Source of the DNA: Betaproteobacteria bacterium
GTDB taxonomy: Bacteria; Pseudomonadota; Gammaproteobacteria; Burkholderiales; SHXO01
Direction of reading: 5' to 3'
Assembly (NCBI GenBank): GCA_009693245.1
Contig: SHXO01000024.1
Coordinates: 1 to 33,795, forward strand
DNA length: 33,795 nucleotides
The position numbers and the translations under genes are program-made. Shown here piece by piece: positions 21,338 to 29,684 of this stretch (positions within the stretch are counted from its first letter, which is position 1; each line of letters starts with the position of its first letter). A model generated the notes under the pieces. It had not been told where the DNA came from. It saw nothing but the letters and a program-made list of their open reading frames with translations, and searched no databases.

Positions 21338-23104
21338 ATGCGGTTCGTTGCGCTCTCCCCGGCGGTTACGGTTGCCATGCTTCTGGCGGTGCTGGGAGCA
21401 ATCGTCCTGGCTTATTGCTTGAAGCCAAGGCGCCGGCGCATTGCTGTGTCTTCCCTCAATTTGTGGGGCAAGGTACTGCGCCAGCACCGCTCCTTGGTGA
21501 GCCGATGGCGCTGGCTGGTGTCCTTGTTGCTGGCGTGCGCGATTGGCGCCGCCATGGCACTGGCCTTGGCGCGGCCGGAAATTCCCGCGCTGGGTGCCGT
21601 GTCCAAGCGCGCCGTGCTCATTCTGGATAATTCGCCCTCCATGGCCGCCCGCGCGCGCGACGGCGGCACGCGCTGGATGCATGCCCAGTCCGACGCCCGC
21701 CTCCTGGTGGCCCGCTTGGGCAGTGCCAGTGAAGTGATGGTGCTGGATACCATGGGACGCGCCACGCTTTCCGGATTTGTCACGCCCGCCATGGCTTGGA
21801 ATCAAATCGAGCGCTTGTCCGTGGTGACCTCGGGCGTTGCGCGCCTGCCGGAGATGGGCGGGAGCGGGGAGCGCTTACAGATCCATCTATTTTCCGACGG
21901 TGTGGGCGTGCCCGATCCCGGCACGGAGGTGCATCTGCATTCGGCCTTCGAGCCCGCGGCCAATCTGGCACTGAGCGCCTTTGAAATCCGGATGCATCCG
22001 GGTGATGGCACTCGCGCGGAAGCTTTGCTGCAAGTCTTCAACGCCTCGGAGCGTGCGATGCAGGCCGTGGTGACGGTCACCGGCCCGAATTACGAAACTA
22101 CTCGCACCATGCGGATTGGCGCCGGCGAAAGCGCCAATGAATCCATTGACCTTAGCCAAGCTCCAGCGGGAATTTTTCGCGCGCAATTGCAGGCCGACGC
22201 CGACGCGCTGGCCGCGGATGACACCGCCTACGGCGTGCTCGCGCCCCATGCCATCCGCGACGTACTGCTCGTGACACCGGGGGATTCTTATATGGAAGAT
22301 TCGCTACGGGCGCTGCCCGGTGTTCGCCTCACAACGGTGAGACCTAATGCGTACCGGGAGGATGGGCGCTTCAGTGCTTACGTCTTCGATCGCTACGCGC
22401 CCAAATTGCTCCCGGTAGCCGGTGCCCTGTTGTGGGCGCCACGCGCCAGGACGGGGGAGGTGGTGGTCACGCGGTGGGACACGGCCCATCCCGTGTCCTC
22501 TGGTGTTTCTTGGGGAGATCTGCGCATCGAGCATGCCGATCTCGCCGTGGACCCCGCCGCCGAAGAACACACCTTGGTCAATGCCTCCACCGGTAGCCTC
22601 GAAGGCGGATTGATCACCAGCGGCGAAGCCGGTTCGCGTTGGATTCGCGTCGGTTTCGCCCTGAATCAAACCAACTTTCATTTGCAACCCGGGTTCCCCG
22701 TATTCCTGGGCCAAGCACTGAATTGGCTCGGTGGCGCCTCGCAGGTTCTGGTGCGCAATACCGGCAGCGTGACTATTCCCATGGAGAAGGCCACGGTGGT
22801 GGATGGCGAGCGACGCGTGGTGAAAAGTGTTTCCACCGGCAGCGGCACGGTGTTCGATGTGCCACGCCCCGGTATCTACAAGGCCAGCGCCGCCGGACGC
22901 GAATTGACGGTCGCGGCAAACATACTGGATCCTGGCTATGCGCTCATCAACCGCACATGGTTGCGCCCGCGTGAAGAGGGCCGCGCGTTACGCGGTAACG
23001 ATTCTTACCTGGCGCGCTCCGAGTTGTGGACTTTGCTGCTAAGCATGGCGGTGCTGCTCGTGGTCATCGAATGGGCGGCATTTTGCCGCCGGGTGAGCGT
23101 TTAG
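21338..23104 (+). CDS. BatA-like membrane protein with von Willebrand A domain
   Basis: A 588-residue inner-membrane protein. The N-terminal 80 residues form the BatA/aerotolerance N-terminal domain with two helices (TVAMLLAVLGAIVLAYCL and WLVSLLLACAIGAAMALAL). A VWA domain follows, with the metal-ion motif D97-N-S99-P-S101 intact, and a C-terminal helix (LWTLLLSMAVLLVVIEWAAF) closes the chain. The middle region (300-500) reads like beta-sandwich and amidotransferase-like modules. In other bacteria BatA partners work with the AAA+ ATPase MoxR and a DUF58 protein, apparently assembling or protecting envelope or metal-dependent proteins. Those genes are absent from the window. It abuts the next gene with no gap. 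Confidence 0.88.
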   Translation: MRFVALSPAVTVAMLLAVLGAIVLAYCLKPRRRRIAVSSLNLWGKVLRQHRSLVSRWRWLVSLLLACAIGAAMALALARPEIPALGAVSKRAVLILDNSPSMAARARDGGTRWMHAQSDARLLVARLGSASEVMVLDTMGRATLSGFVTPAMAWNQIERLSVVTSGVARLPEMGGSGERLQIHLFSDGVGVPDPGTEVHLHSAFEPAANLALSAFEIRMHPGDGTRAEALLQVFNASERAMQAVVTVTGPNYETTRTMRIGAGESANESIDLSQAPAGIFRAQLQADADALAADDTAYGVLAPHAIRDVLLVTPGDSYMEDSLRALPGVRLTTVRPNAYREDGRFSAYVFDRYAPKLLPVAGALLWAPRARTGEVVVTRWDTAHPVSSGVSWGDLRIEHADLAVDPAAEEHTLVNASTGSLEGGLITSGEAGSRWIRVGFALNQTNFHLQPGFPVFLGQALNWLGGASQVLVRNTGSVTIPMEKATVVDGERRVVKSVSTGSGTVFDVPRPGIYKASAAGRELTVAANILDPGYALINRTWLRPREEGRALRGNDSYLARSELWTLLLSMAVLLVVIEWAAFCRRVSV

Positions 23105-25828
23105 ATGCTGGCCTTCGCCGCTTACTGGCCGCTCGTCTTTCTCGCCGGTATTTTGGTCATTGCGTGGTTTACCCGCCGCCAGCGCACGAGCTTGAGCCCG
23201 CGCCGGGTACGAGCCGCCGCTCTCGTTCGCATGGGCGTGCTAAGTCTTCTCGTGCTGGCCCTGATGCGCCCAACGCTGCAAACGCCAGAGCGCGATGTGG
23301 CGGTGGTCTACGCTCTGGATATTTCGCGCAGTATCGCCCCGGCCTTCGTGAAATCGGCGCTCGATGCCATCGCGGGCGCCAACGACAAAGCGGGAGCGAG
23401 CGCGGAGAATCTGCGATATGTGGTGTTCGCGGACAGGCCACGCACGTTGCAGTCGTTGAGCGAAGTGCCATTGGTTGCGGTGCGAGGGGAAGACGAAACC
23501 GGCTCTCACGCCGTTGATCAAGGCGGCACCAACCTGGAGCGCGCGCTTTCGGCCGCGCTGCTGGCCTTCCCGCCCCGGCACGAGAAGCACTTGGTTTTGC
23601 TGAGCGACGGCCGCCAGACCGCGGGCGACCTATGGCGCGTATTGCCGCGTTTGCGCGATGCGGGAGTGCGGGTATTCTCGCTCCCCGCGCAGGTGGCCGT
23701 CGCCAAGGATGCCTGGATTGAATCCATTGCCGTGCCGGAAGGTGTGCGCGAGAAAGAAACTTTCGCATTGCGCGTGGACGTGTTTTCGCGCATGGAGGCG
23801 CCAGCCAAGGTAGCCCTGTTCGATGGAAACCGTCTCCTGGGCACGCAGTCCGTGCAGCTTGCCGCGGGAAGCAATGAGATTGCCTTTGAAGCCCGTATGA
23901 ACACAAGCGGGCGCCACGACATGAGCGCGCGCGTGATGGCCGAGGGCGACGAAGTGCCTCGCAACGATGCGCTGGCGCGCGTGCTTTGGGTGCACCCGCC
24001 ATTCAATGTGCTGTATGTGGAAGGCGGCGCGGGCGGCGCCAAATACTTGCCGGATGCATTACGGGCACAAGGGATCAGCGTCAAGGCGGGGGCCGTGGAG
24101 CAACTGGCGGATGAGTCCTTGCAAGCCTTCGATGCCGTGATACTGAGCGATGTACCGGCGGACAAGCTAGGCGCAAAGGCGGGCATGCGGTTGGAGGCGT
24201 ATGTGCGCGACCAAGGTGGCGGTTTGATCTTTGCAGCCGGCGAAAACTCCTACGGCAAATCCGGTTTTGCCAAGAGCGAGATCGAACGCCTGCTGCCGGT
24301 GAAGTTCGAAGGCAAGCGCAAGCGCAAGGACATCGACTTGGTGCTGCTCATCGACCGTTCCTACAGCATGCGCGGAAAGAAGTTGGAGATTGCCAAGACC
24401 GCGGCCCTGGCCACGCTGGACCTGCTTGATCCGCAGCACCGGCTGGCCGTGGTGGCGTTCGATGCGCGGCCTCGCGATGTGGTGCCCCTGGCGGAAGTCT
24501 GGGGAAAACGCCGCGCCGAGGATCTCATCGGCAGCATGACCTCCAGCGGCCAGACCAATATCTATCCCGCGTTGTATCGGGCGCACCAACTGCTGCAAGG
24601 TTCGCAAACCAAGACTAAGCACGTGATCCTGCTATCCGACGGAATCAGCGCGCCTCCTCCAGGCGTGGCGGGCGCCAAGGGCGTGACCAGCGACGAACAG
24701 ATGGAGATGGTGCGCAAGGCGCGGGCGGATTACTTCACGCAATGGCGGCGCGATCACCCAGGCCAACCTTTACCAGGCGTGGACGATTTACCCGCGGAAC
24801 CTCCGCCGGGAACCTTCGAGGAAATCGCCGCCAAATTCGTGCAAGACAAGATCACCCTATCCACCGTGGCGCTCGGTGAGAAACCGAATGTGGAACTGTT
24901 GGCCAATCTGGCCGCATGGTCCGGGGGGAAGAGCTACGTGGCGCGCAATGACAACGAGATTCCAGGCCTGTTCATCGCGGAGGCGCAACGGCTACTGGGC
25001 GAATCGCTGGTGGAGGAATCCTTCCGGCCGGTCGTCAAGGTCAATGCGACGGCGCTCGGCGGAGTGGATTTCGCGGCGGGACCGGAACTCAAGGGTTTGG
25101 TGGTGAGCAAGGCCAAGCGCTTTTCCGATGTACTGCTCGAAGGTAAGAAGAATCTTCCGCTCATGGTGGAAACGCGTTATGGTCTGGGCAAGACCGTGGC
25201 TTTTCTATCGGACGTGAAGAACCGCTGGGCGGCCGATTGGCTGCGGTGGCCTGGCTACGGCAAGCTGTGGGCGCAAGTGGTGCGCGGCGCCGCGCGGCGC
25301 GATGGCGGCCAGGAGTTGATCTGGAGTGTCGGGCGCGAAGGCAACGAAGCCGTGGTGACGCTATCGGCCTTCAAGCCCGACGGCAGCTTCCGCAACGACA
25401 TGCTGCCCAAGGTGCGCGTTTCCGGCACGACGGAAGTCGCGCAAGTATTCGCGCTTCGGCAATCGGCGGCTGGCACTTACACCGAACGCATCGCATTGCC
25501 GGGGCCGAGCGGGCAGCCCTACGTGTTCGAGTTGCTCTCAACTCCTAGCGTGAGCGCGCGCGAAATCGCACGCACCGGGCCGCGCAGCCTGGCCTATGCG
25601 CATAGCGACGAGTATCGTGTTCTACCCGCCGACCACAAATTGCTACGCGCCTTGAGCGAGCAGACCGGCGGTAAATTCGCGCCCGAGATGGCGGATATCT
25701 TCAGGCATTATGGCGATGCTGGCACGCGCTCCCGGGCGTTGTGGCCTTGGCTGGCCGCCATGGCATTGGCGTTATATCTCACCGAGGTGTTTGTACGGCG
25801 CTCGCCTTGGGCGTTTGGTAGTGAATAA
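23105..25828 (+). CDS. Large membrane-anchored protein with two VWA domains and a glutamine-amidotransferase-like domain
   Basis: A 907-residue protein, starting right after the stop of the BatA-like gene. The N-terminus has two membrane helices (WPLVFLAGILVIAWF and ALVRMGVLSLLVLALMRP). A first VWA-type domain carries D72-I-S74-R-S76. A middle beta domain is followed by a type-1-glutamine-amidotransferase-like segment (FNVLYVEGGAG to ERLLPVKFEGK, about 298-400) without an obvious catalytic Cys. A second VWA domain has D417-R-S-Y-S with TSSGQTNIYPAL for the third MIDAS residue. The C-terminus ends in a membrane helix (WPWLAAMALALYLTEVFV). It should sit on the periplasmic face as a metal-binding scaffold, probably in a complex with the two upstream proteins. 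The precise job is unknown. Confidence 0.88.
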   Translation: MLAFAAYWPLVFLAGILVIAWFTRRQRTSLSPRRVRAAALVRMGVLSLLVLALMRPTLQTPERDVAVVYALDISRSIAPAFVKSALDAIAGANDKAGASAENLRYVVFADRPRTLQSLSEVPLVAVRGEDETGSHAVDQGGTNLERALSAALLAFPPRHEKHLVLLSDGRQTAGDLWRVLPRLRDAGVRVFSLPAQVAVAKDAWIESIAVPEGVREKETFALRVDVFSRMEAPAKVALFDGNRLLGTQSVQLAAGSNEIAFEARMNTSGRHDMSARVMAEGDEVPRNDALARVLWVHPPFNVLYVEGGAGGAKYLPDALRAQGISVKAGAVEQLADESLQAFDAVILSDVPADKLGAKAGMRLEAYVRDQGGGLIFAAGENSYGKSGFAKSEIERLLPVKFEGKRKRKDIDLVLLIDRSYSMRGKKLEIAKTAALATLDLLDPQHRLAVVAFDARPRDVVPLAEVWGKRRAEDLIGSMTSSGQTNIYPALYRAHQLLQGSQTKTKHVILLSDGISAPPPGVAGAKGVTSDEQMEMVRKARADYFTQWRRDHPGQPLPGVDDLPAEPPPGTFEEIAAKFVQDKITLSTVALGEKPNVELLANLAAWSGGKSYVARNDNEIPGLFIAEAQRLLGESLVEESFRPVVKVNATALGGVDFAAGPELKGLVVSKAKRFSDVLLEGKKNLPLMVETRYGLGKTVAFLSDVKNRWAADWLRWPGYGKLWAQVVRGAARRDGGQELIWSVGREGNEAVVTLSAFKPDGSFRNDMLPKVRVSGTTEVAQVFALRQSAAGTYTERIALPGPSGQPYVFELLSTPSVSAREIARTGPRSLAYAHSDEYRVLPADHKLLRALSEQTGGKFAPEMADIFRHYGDAGTRSRALWPWLAAMALALYLTEVFVRRSPWAFGSE

Positions 25829-25850
25829 AGGTGCAAAGGCAAAAGCTTTC

Positions 25851-25913
25851 AACGCAAAGACGCAAAGTAAACCTGAGAAAATTCTTTCTTTGCGCCCTTT
25901 GCGTCTTTGCGTT
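25851..25913. repeat. Perfect 17-base intergenic palindrome, CGCAAAGACGCAAAG type
   Basis: AACGCAAAGACGCAAAG (25851-25867) pairs exactly with CTTTGCGTCTTTGCGTT (25897-25913), with a 29-base loop. It lies between the VWA cluster and the dioxygenase. This sequence type is widely dispersed among intergenic regions of unrelated bacteria. It may act as a terminator for the VWA operon. Confidence 0.75.
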
Positions 25914-25959
25914 TAATGTTGTTGTAGTGTGATCTGGATTGAAAAGGAGGGCATTCCCA

Positions 25960-26685
25960 ATGAGTAACGAAACGAAGATTCTGGTTCCCACTTCACCCTT
26001 GTACCGGTTACCCACGGCGCCGGACGACCCGGTATCGCGCCGAAATTTACTCAAAGCCGCTCTGGGCATGGGCGTGGTGAGCCTGCTTGCCCCCATGGCG
26101 TATGCACAGCAAAAGCAACTGTTGACGCCCACACCGGACCAGATCCTGGGGCCGTTCTACCCTGTGATCAAACCCACGGACGGCGGAACGGATCTCACGA
26201 AGCTTCCGCAGCGCCCGGACAAAGCCTCGGGTAAGGTGATCTACGTCATGGGCCAAGTAGTCAATCGCAAAGGCGAGCCTGTGCGCCGCGCCCGCATCGA
26301 AATCTGGCAAGCCAATGCGGGCGGGCGTTACGTACACCCTTCAGACCGGGGCCAGGTACCCACGGATCCCTATTTCGATGGCTATGCCGTCCTGCGCACC
26401 GACGACGAAGGGCGCTACCGCTTCAAGACCATCAAGCCCGGAGCCTACGCGGTGAGCCCCGATTGGAAGCGGCCGCCGCACATTCACTTCGAGATCAAGG
26501 GCGGCGTCAACCGCCTCATCACCCAAATGTATTTCTCCGACGAGGAAGCGCTCAACAATGCCGACAAGCTGTTGCAAAGTTCCTGGAGCAAGGAAAGCTT
26601 GATAGCCAAGGTCGTGCCGCCGACTCCAAACGAGGAGCCCGATGCGCAGCTGGTGATGTGGGATGTGGTGTTGTTGACGGGGTGA
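25960..26685 (+). CDS. Intradiol ring-cleavage dioxygenase-like protein with a Tat signal
   Basis: A 241-residue secreted protein of the protocatechuate 3,4-dioxygenase beta-chain fold. The twin-arginine motif SRRNLLKAALG at 26-36 precedes a hydrophobic stretch ending near AYAQ, so the folded iron enzyme is likely exported by Tat. Fe(III) ligands are expected at Y124 (GGRYVHP), Y163 (GAYAVSP), H174 and H176 (PPHIHFEI), matching the Tyr-Tyr-His-His set. ILGPFYPV is the family N-terminal motif. It could cleave catechol-type rings in the periplasm, or act on another substrate, since many such secreted members are uncharacterised. AAGGAGGG at 25943-25950 supports the ATG at 25960. It stands apart from the ligase gene downstream by about 280 bases. 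Confidence 0.9.
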   Translation: MSNETKILVPTSPLYRLPTAPDDPVSRRNLLKAALGMGVVSLLAPMAYAQQKQLLTPTPDQILGPFYPVIKPTDGGTDLTKLPQRPDKASGKVIYVMGQVVNRKGEPVRRARIEIWQANAGGRYVHPSDRGQVPTDPYFDGYAVLRTDDEGRYRFKTIKPGAYAVSPDWKRPPHIHFEIKGGVNRLITQMYFSDEEALNNADKLLQSSWSKESLIAKVVPPTPNEEPDAQLVMWDVVLLTG

Positions 26686-26873
26686 ATCGGCTGAGCAAGC
26701 TGCTTGTACCGGCCGTGGGCGACCTCGCCATCGCGTCCGTCCAGAACCCGGTCATGCTACCGCCCCATTCCGAGCCACAGCCGGATTTCGCTCCGTTATT
26801 CCGCATGGGCGGCTGCGTTTCGCCTGAGGCGCTACCCCAGGTGAGCATTGCATTGAGCGAGGTATTCCAGTAG
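26682..26873 (+). CDS. Possible small protein overlapping the dioxygenase stop
   Basis: A 63-residue open frame starts at a GTG that overlaps the dioxygenase stop (GTGA) and ends at a TAG at 26871-26873. Codon third positions are mostly G or C, as in genuine genes here, but no motif or family is recognised and no ribosome binding site is evident. It could be a real coupled gene or a chance frame filling the 285-base gap before the ligase. Confidence 0.25.
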   Translation: MNRLSKLLVPAVGDLAIASVQNPVMLPPHSEPQPDFAPLFRMGGCVSPEALPQVSIALSEVFQ

Positions 26874-26970
26874 CCGTGCGCTCATGGAACTTGCACGCCG
26901 CGAGGCGCTTGTACGCAGTCGCGCGCCATATTCTGGAGGGGCGCTCGCTGGGCGTAGGATAATCCTCACC

Positions 26971-28494
26971 ATGAATCTCGCTCAACTCCTGCTGCGGGCC
27001 GCACGCACGTTTCCGCAAAGGCCAGCGGTGTCGCGCGGAACGAGCGTGATGACCGATTACGCCGGTCTTGCCAGAAATGCGAGCCGGCTGGCCCACGCCT
27101 TTCGTCACCGGTTGGGCTTGCACCCGGGTGAGCGCGTTGCATTGTGCATGACCAACTGCGCGCAATACGTGGAGTTGGTATTCGCGGCGTGGTGGGCAGG
27201 GCTCGCCATCGTGCCCATCAATGCCAAGTTGCACGCCAAGGAGGTGCGCTACATTCTGGAGAACGCGCAAGCGCGGCTGTGCTTTCTCTCGTCCGATTTG
27301 GCGGATGGAATGCAAGCCTTGGAAGGGGCCGTGGGGCGCATTCTTGTTGCCGGTGACAAGGAGTATGGAGCACTCTTGGCCGGTGATGAGATGGCGCCGC
27401 AAGCCTGCGAGCCCCATGATGCCGCCTGGCTGTTCTACACCAGCGGGACCACGGGATTTCCCAAGGGGGTGATGATCACGCACCGCAATCTGTTGCTGGC
27501 CGCGCTGTGTTACTTCACCGACGTGGACCAGATCGGTGCCACGGATTGCATCGTGCACGCGGCGCCCATGTCCCATGGCTCGGGACTCTACAGCTTGCCT
27601 CACGTGTTGCGCGCGGCCAACCAGGTGATCCCCGAGAGCGGGCATTTCGATCCGGCGGAAATCTTCGAATTGTCGCGGCGCTGGCCGGGCGTATCGTTAT
27701 TCGCGGCACCCACCATGGTGCACCGTATGGTGAGCCTCGCAAAAAAAGCGGCGCCGGATTTGCGCGGCCTCAAGTCGGTGGTCTACGGCGGCGGGCCCAT
27801 GTATCTGGAAGATATTCGCGGCGCGCTCGAGGTCATGGGCAACCGTTTCATCCAGATCTACGGCCAGGGCGAATGCCCCATGTCCATCACGGCGTTGTCG
27901 CGCGAGCATCTTTGGGACCGGGCGCATCCGCGCTGGGAAGCGCGCGCGGCTTCCGTGGGCGTGGCGCACTCGGCGGTGGAAGTCATGGTGGCGGATGCCG
28001 GGGACCGGCCGCTTCCGGCCGGCGAAACCGGCGAAGTGCTCGTGCGCGGGGATATCGTGATGCGCGGCTACTGGGCCAACGAGGAGGCCAGCGCGGCCAC
28101 TCTGCGCAATGGCTGGCTGCATACCGGCGATGTCGGCGTGCTGGACGAGGACGGGTTTCTCACGCTCAAGGACCGCTCCAAGGATCTGATCATCAGCGGC
28201 GGTACCAACATCTATCCGCGAGAGGTGGAGGAAGCGCTGCTCAAGCATCCGGCAGTGAGCGAGGTGTCGGTGGTGGGCCGGGCCCATCCGGAGTGGGGCG
28301 AGGAGGTGCTGGCCTTCGTGGTGAGACGCGCCGATGTCAGCGAAACCGAATTGGACGCCTTGTGCCTGGATCATATCGCGCGCTTCAAACGGCCCAATGC
28401 CTACCGGTTCGTGGAGGCGTTGCCCAAGAACAATTACGGCAAGGTGTTGAAGACCGAGCTGCGAAAACAACTTGAGAACGAGAAGAATGCCTGA
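26971..28494 (+). CDS. Acyl-CoA synthetase / AMP-dependent ligase (ANL superfamily)
   Basis: A 507-residue ATP-dependent carboxylate-CoA ligase. The adenylation loop is LFYTSGTTGFPKGVM. Other core motifs follow: YGQGECPMSIT (A5), GWLHTGDVG (A7), KDRSKDLIISGGTNIYPREVEE (A8), and NNYGKVLKTELR with the A10 lysine near the end. The enzyme activates a fatty or aromatic acid by way of an acyl-AMP; the substrate is undetermined. Starting at ATG 26971 gives MNLAQLLLRAARTFP, the usual family start. An upstream ATG at 26884 would add 29 residues of poor similarity. It overlaps the MazG-like gene by 8 bases, and rlmJ follows 4 bases after that. Confidence 0.92.
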   Translation: MNLAQLLLRAARTFPQRPAVSRGTSVMTDYAGLARNASRLAHAFRHRLGLHPGERVALCMTNCAQYVELVFAAWWAGLAIVPINAKLHAKEVRYILENAQARLCFLSSDLADGMQALEGAVGRILVAGDKEYGALLAGDEMAPQACEPHDAAWLFYTSGTTGFPKGVMITHRNLLLAALCYFTDVDQIGATDCIVHAAPMSHGSGLYSLPHVLRAANQVIPESGHFDPAEIFELSRRWPGVSLFAAPTMVHRMVSLAKKAAPDLRGLKSVVYGGGPMYLEDIRGALEVMGNRFIQIYGQGECPMSITALSREHLWDRAHPRWEARAASVGVAHSAVEVMVADAGDRPLPAGETGEVLVRGDIVMRGYWANEEASAATLRNGWLHTGDVGVLDEDGFLTLKDRSKDLIISGGTNIYPREVEEALLKHPAVSEVSVVGRAHPEWGEEVLAFVVRRADVSETELDALCLDHIARFKRPNAYRFVEALPKNNYGKVLKTELRKQLENEKNA

Positions 28495-28837
28495 GCGCCT
28501 GGATATCTTGCGCGAGAAGTTGCGCGCCTTCGTCAACGCCCGCGAGTGGGACCAATTCCATAATCCGAAGAACCTGGTGATGGCCGTGGCGGGGGAGGCG
28601 GCGGAGCTGATGGAACACTTTCAATGGCTGACCCACGCTGAGAGTGCTAACCTCGCACCTGAAACCAAGTCCGAAGTGGAGTTGGAAATCGCCGATGTCC
28701 TGCTCCTGCTGTTGCGCTTGTGCGATAAGTTGGACGTGGATCCCGTCGAGGCCGCAGAGCGTAAGCTCGTCCTGAATGAAATCAAATATCCCGTGGAGAA
28801 ATCGCGCGGGCGCTCCGCCAAATACACCAAGCTATAG
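28487..28837 (+). CDS. MazG-like nucleotide pyrophosphohydrolase
   Basis: A 116-residue all-alpha NTP pyrophosphohydrolase of the iMazG/RS21-C6 type, which hydrolyses non-canonical or excess (d)NTPs to the monophosphate. The Mg-binding helix pair is readable: G-E37-A-A-E40-L-M-E43-HFQW and E67-I-A-D70-VLLLLLRL. The start FVNAREWDQFHNPKNLVMA is characteristic of this family. ATG 28487 overlaps the ligase stop by 8 bases; a TTG at 28472 is less likely. The C-terminus KYPVEKSRGRSAKYTKL matches the family. House-cleaning activity is probable, and linkage with rlmJ may be only positional. Confidence 0.92.
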   Translation: MPERLDILREKLRAFVNAREWDQFHNPKNLVMAVAGEAAELMEHFQWLTHAESANLAPETKSEVELEIADVLLLLLRLCDKLDVDPVEAAERKLVLNEIKYPVEKSRGRSAKYTKL

Positions 28838-28841
28838 TTCA

Positions 28842-29684
28842 ATGCTGGCCTACCGCCACCTGTTTCACGCTGGGGGATTCACGGACGTTTTCAAGCACGC
28901 ACTGCTCGCGTGCCTGATGTCGCATCTGAACAAGAAAGAGAAACCGTACTTCTACCTCGACACGCACGCCGGCATCGGTCTGTACGACTTGCATCACGAC
29001 TGGGCGCAAAAGAACAAGGAGTTCGAGGGCGGTATCGCCAAGGTATTGAAAGCGCCGCACGCTCCCGAAGAGCTCTCGCCTTATCTGCAAGCCGTCGCGG
29101 CGGAAAATACTTTTCGGTCCTTGCGTTATTACCCGGGCTCGCCTGTCCTTGCACGGCGCTTCCTGCGCGCCGGAGACCGCATGGTCTTGAGCGAACTCAA
29201 CCGCGAAGACCACCGGGCATTGGAACATCATTTCAAAAGCGACCGGCAGGTGCATGCTCACAACATGGACGGCTATCAAGCGCTGAAAGCCTTTCTCCCG
29301 CCACCCGAGCGGCGCGGATTGGTGTTGGTCGATTCCTCCTTCGACCGTGCCCAGGAGTTCAAACGCCTGGCGGAGGCATTGTCCGAGGCCCACCGGCGCT
29401 GGGACACGGGCATTCATGCCATGTGGTATCCGCTGATGGCATGGCAGGACATGGATAGCTTCGAGCGGCGCGTGATCGCCACGGGAATTCGCAAGATTCT
29501 TCATCTGGACCTTTCGCTGTTCCCCGAAAACTGGACGGAAAGTTTGCGCGGCTGCGCCATGCTGGTGGTCAATCCGCCTTGGGGATTCGAGGAGGAAGCC
29601 AAGAAGATTCTGCCTTGGGTACGGAGCACGCTGGCTGGCGGCGGCCAAGGCGGATGGAACGTGCGGTGGTGGGTTAGGGAGTAG
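28842..29684 (+). CDS. rlmJ: 23S rRNA (adenine-2030-N6)-methyltransferase RlmJ, altered motif IV
   Basis: RlmJ methylates A2030 of 23S rRNA with S-adenosylmethionine. The 280-residue length matches the family (E. coli 280). The opening MLAYRHLFHAGGFTDVFKH and the SAM-site stretch YFYLDTHAGIGLYDL are canonical. RMVLSELN and PGSPVLARRFLR are also typical. Motif IV, which is DPPY(E) in E. coli around residue 164, here reads D164-S-S-F-D168, keeping the Asp but losing Pro-Pro-Tyr. ATG 28842 lies 4 bases after the MazG-like stop. The 3' end overlaps the convergent phosphodiesterase gene by 11 bases. Function is likely conserved but not certain because of the altered motif. Confidence 0.9.
   Translation: MLAYRHLFHAGGFTDVFKHALLACLMSHLNKKEKPYFYLDTHAGIGLYDLHHDWAQKNKEFEGGIAKVLKAPHAPEELSPYLQAVAAENTFRSLRYYPGSPVLARRFLRAGDRMVLSELNREDHRALEHHFKSDRQVHAHNMDGYQALKAFLPPPERRGLVLVDSSFDRAQEFKRLAEALSEAHRRWDTGIHAMWYPLMAWQDMDSFERRVIATGIRKILHLDLSLFPENWTESLRGCAMLVVNPPWGFEEEAKKILPWVRSTLAGGGQGGWNVRWWVRE

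Noticed and set aside
20450-21805. A 451-codon open frame on the minus strand opposite the membrane/BatA genes
   Set aside because: It is antisense to two convincing genes, contains no family motif, and is rich in His/Gly/Ala/Arg as expected from reading high-GC coding DNA backwards.
26752-27645. A 297-codon minus-strand open frame over the start of the acyl-CoA ligase gene
   Set aside because: The plus-strand ligase there has clear adenylation motifs; the antisense frame shows none and is a GC-driven shadow.
27507-28475. A 322-codon plus-strand frame within the ligase gene
   Set aside because: Out-of-frame reading of a well-supported enzyme, Arg/Gly/Ala-rich with no recognisable domain.
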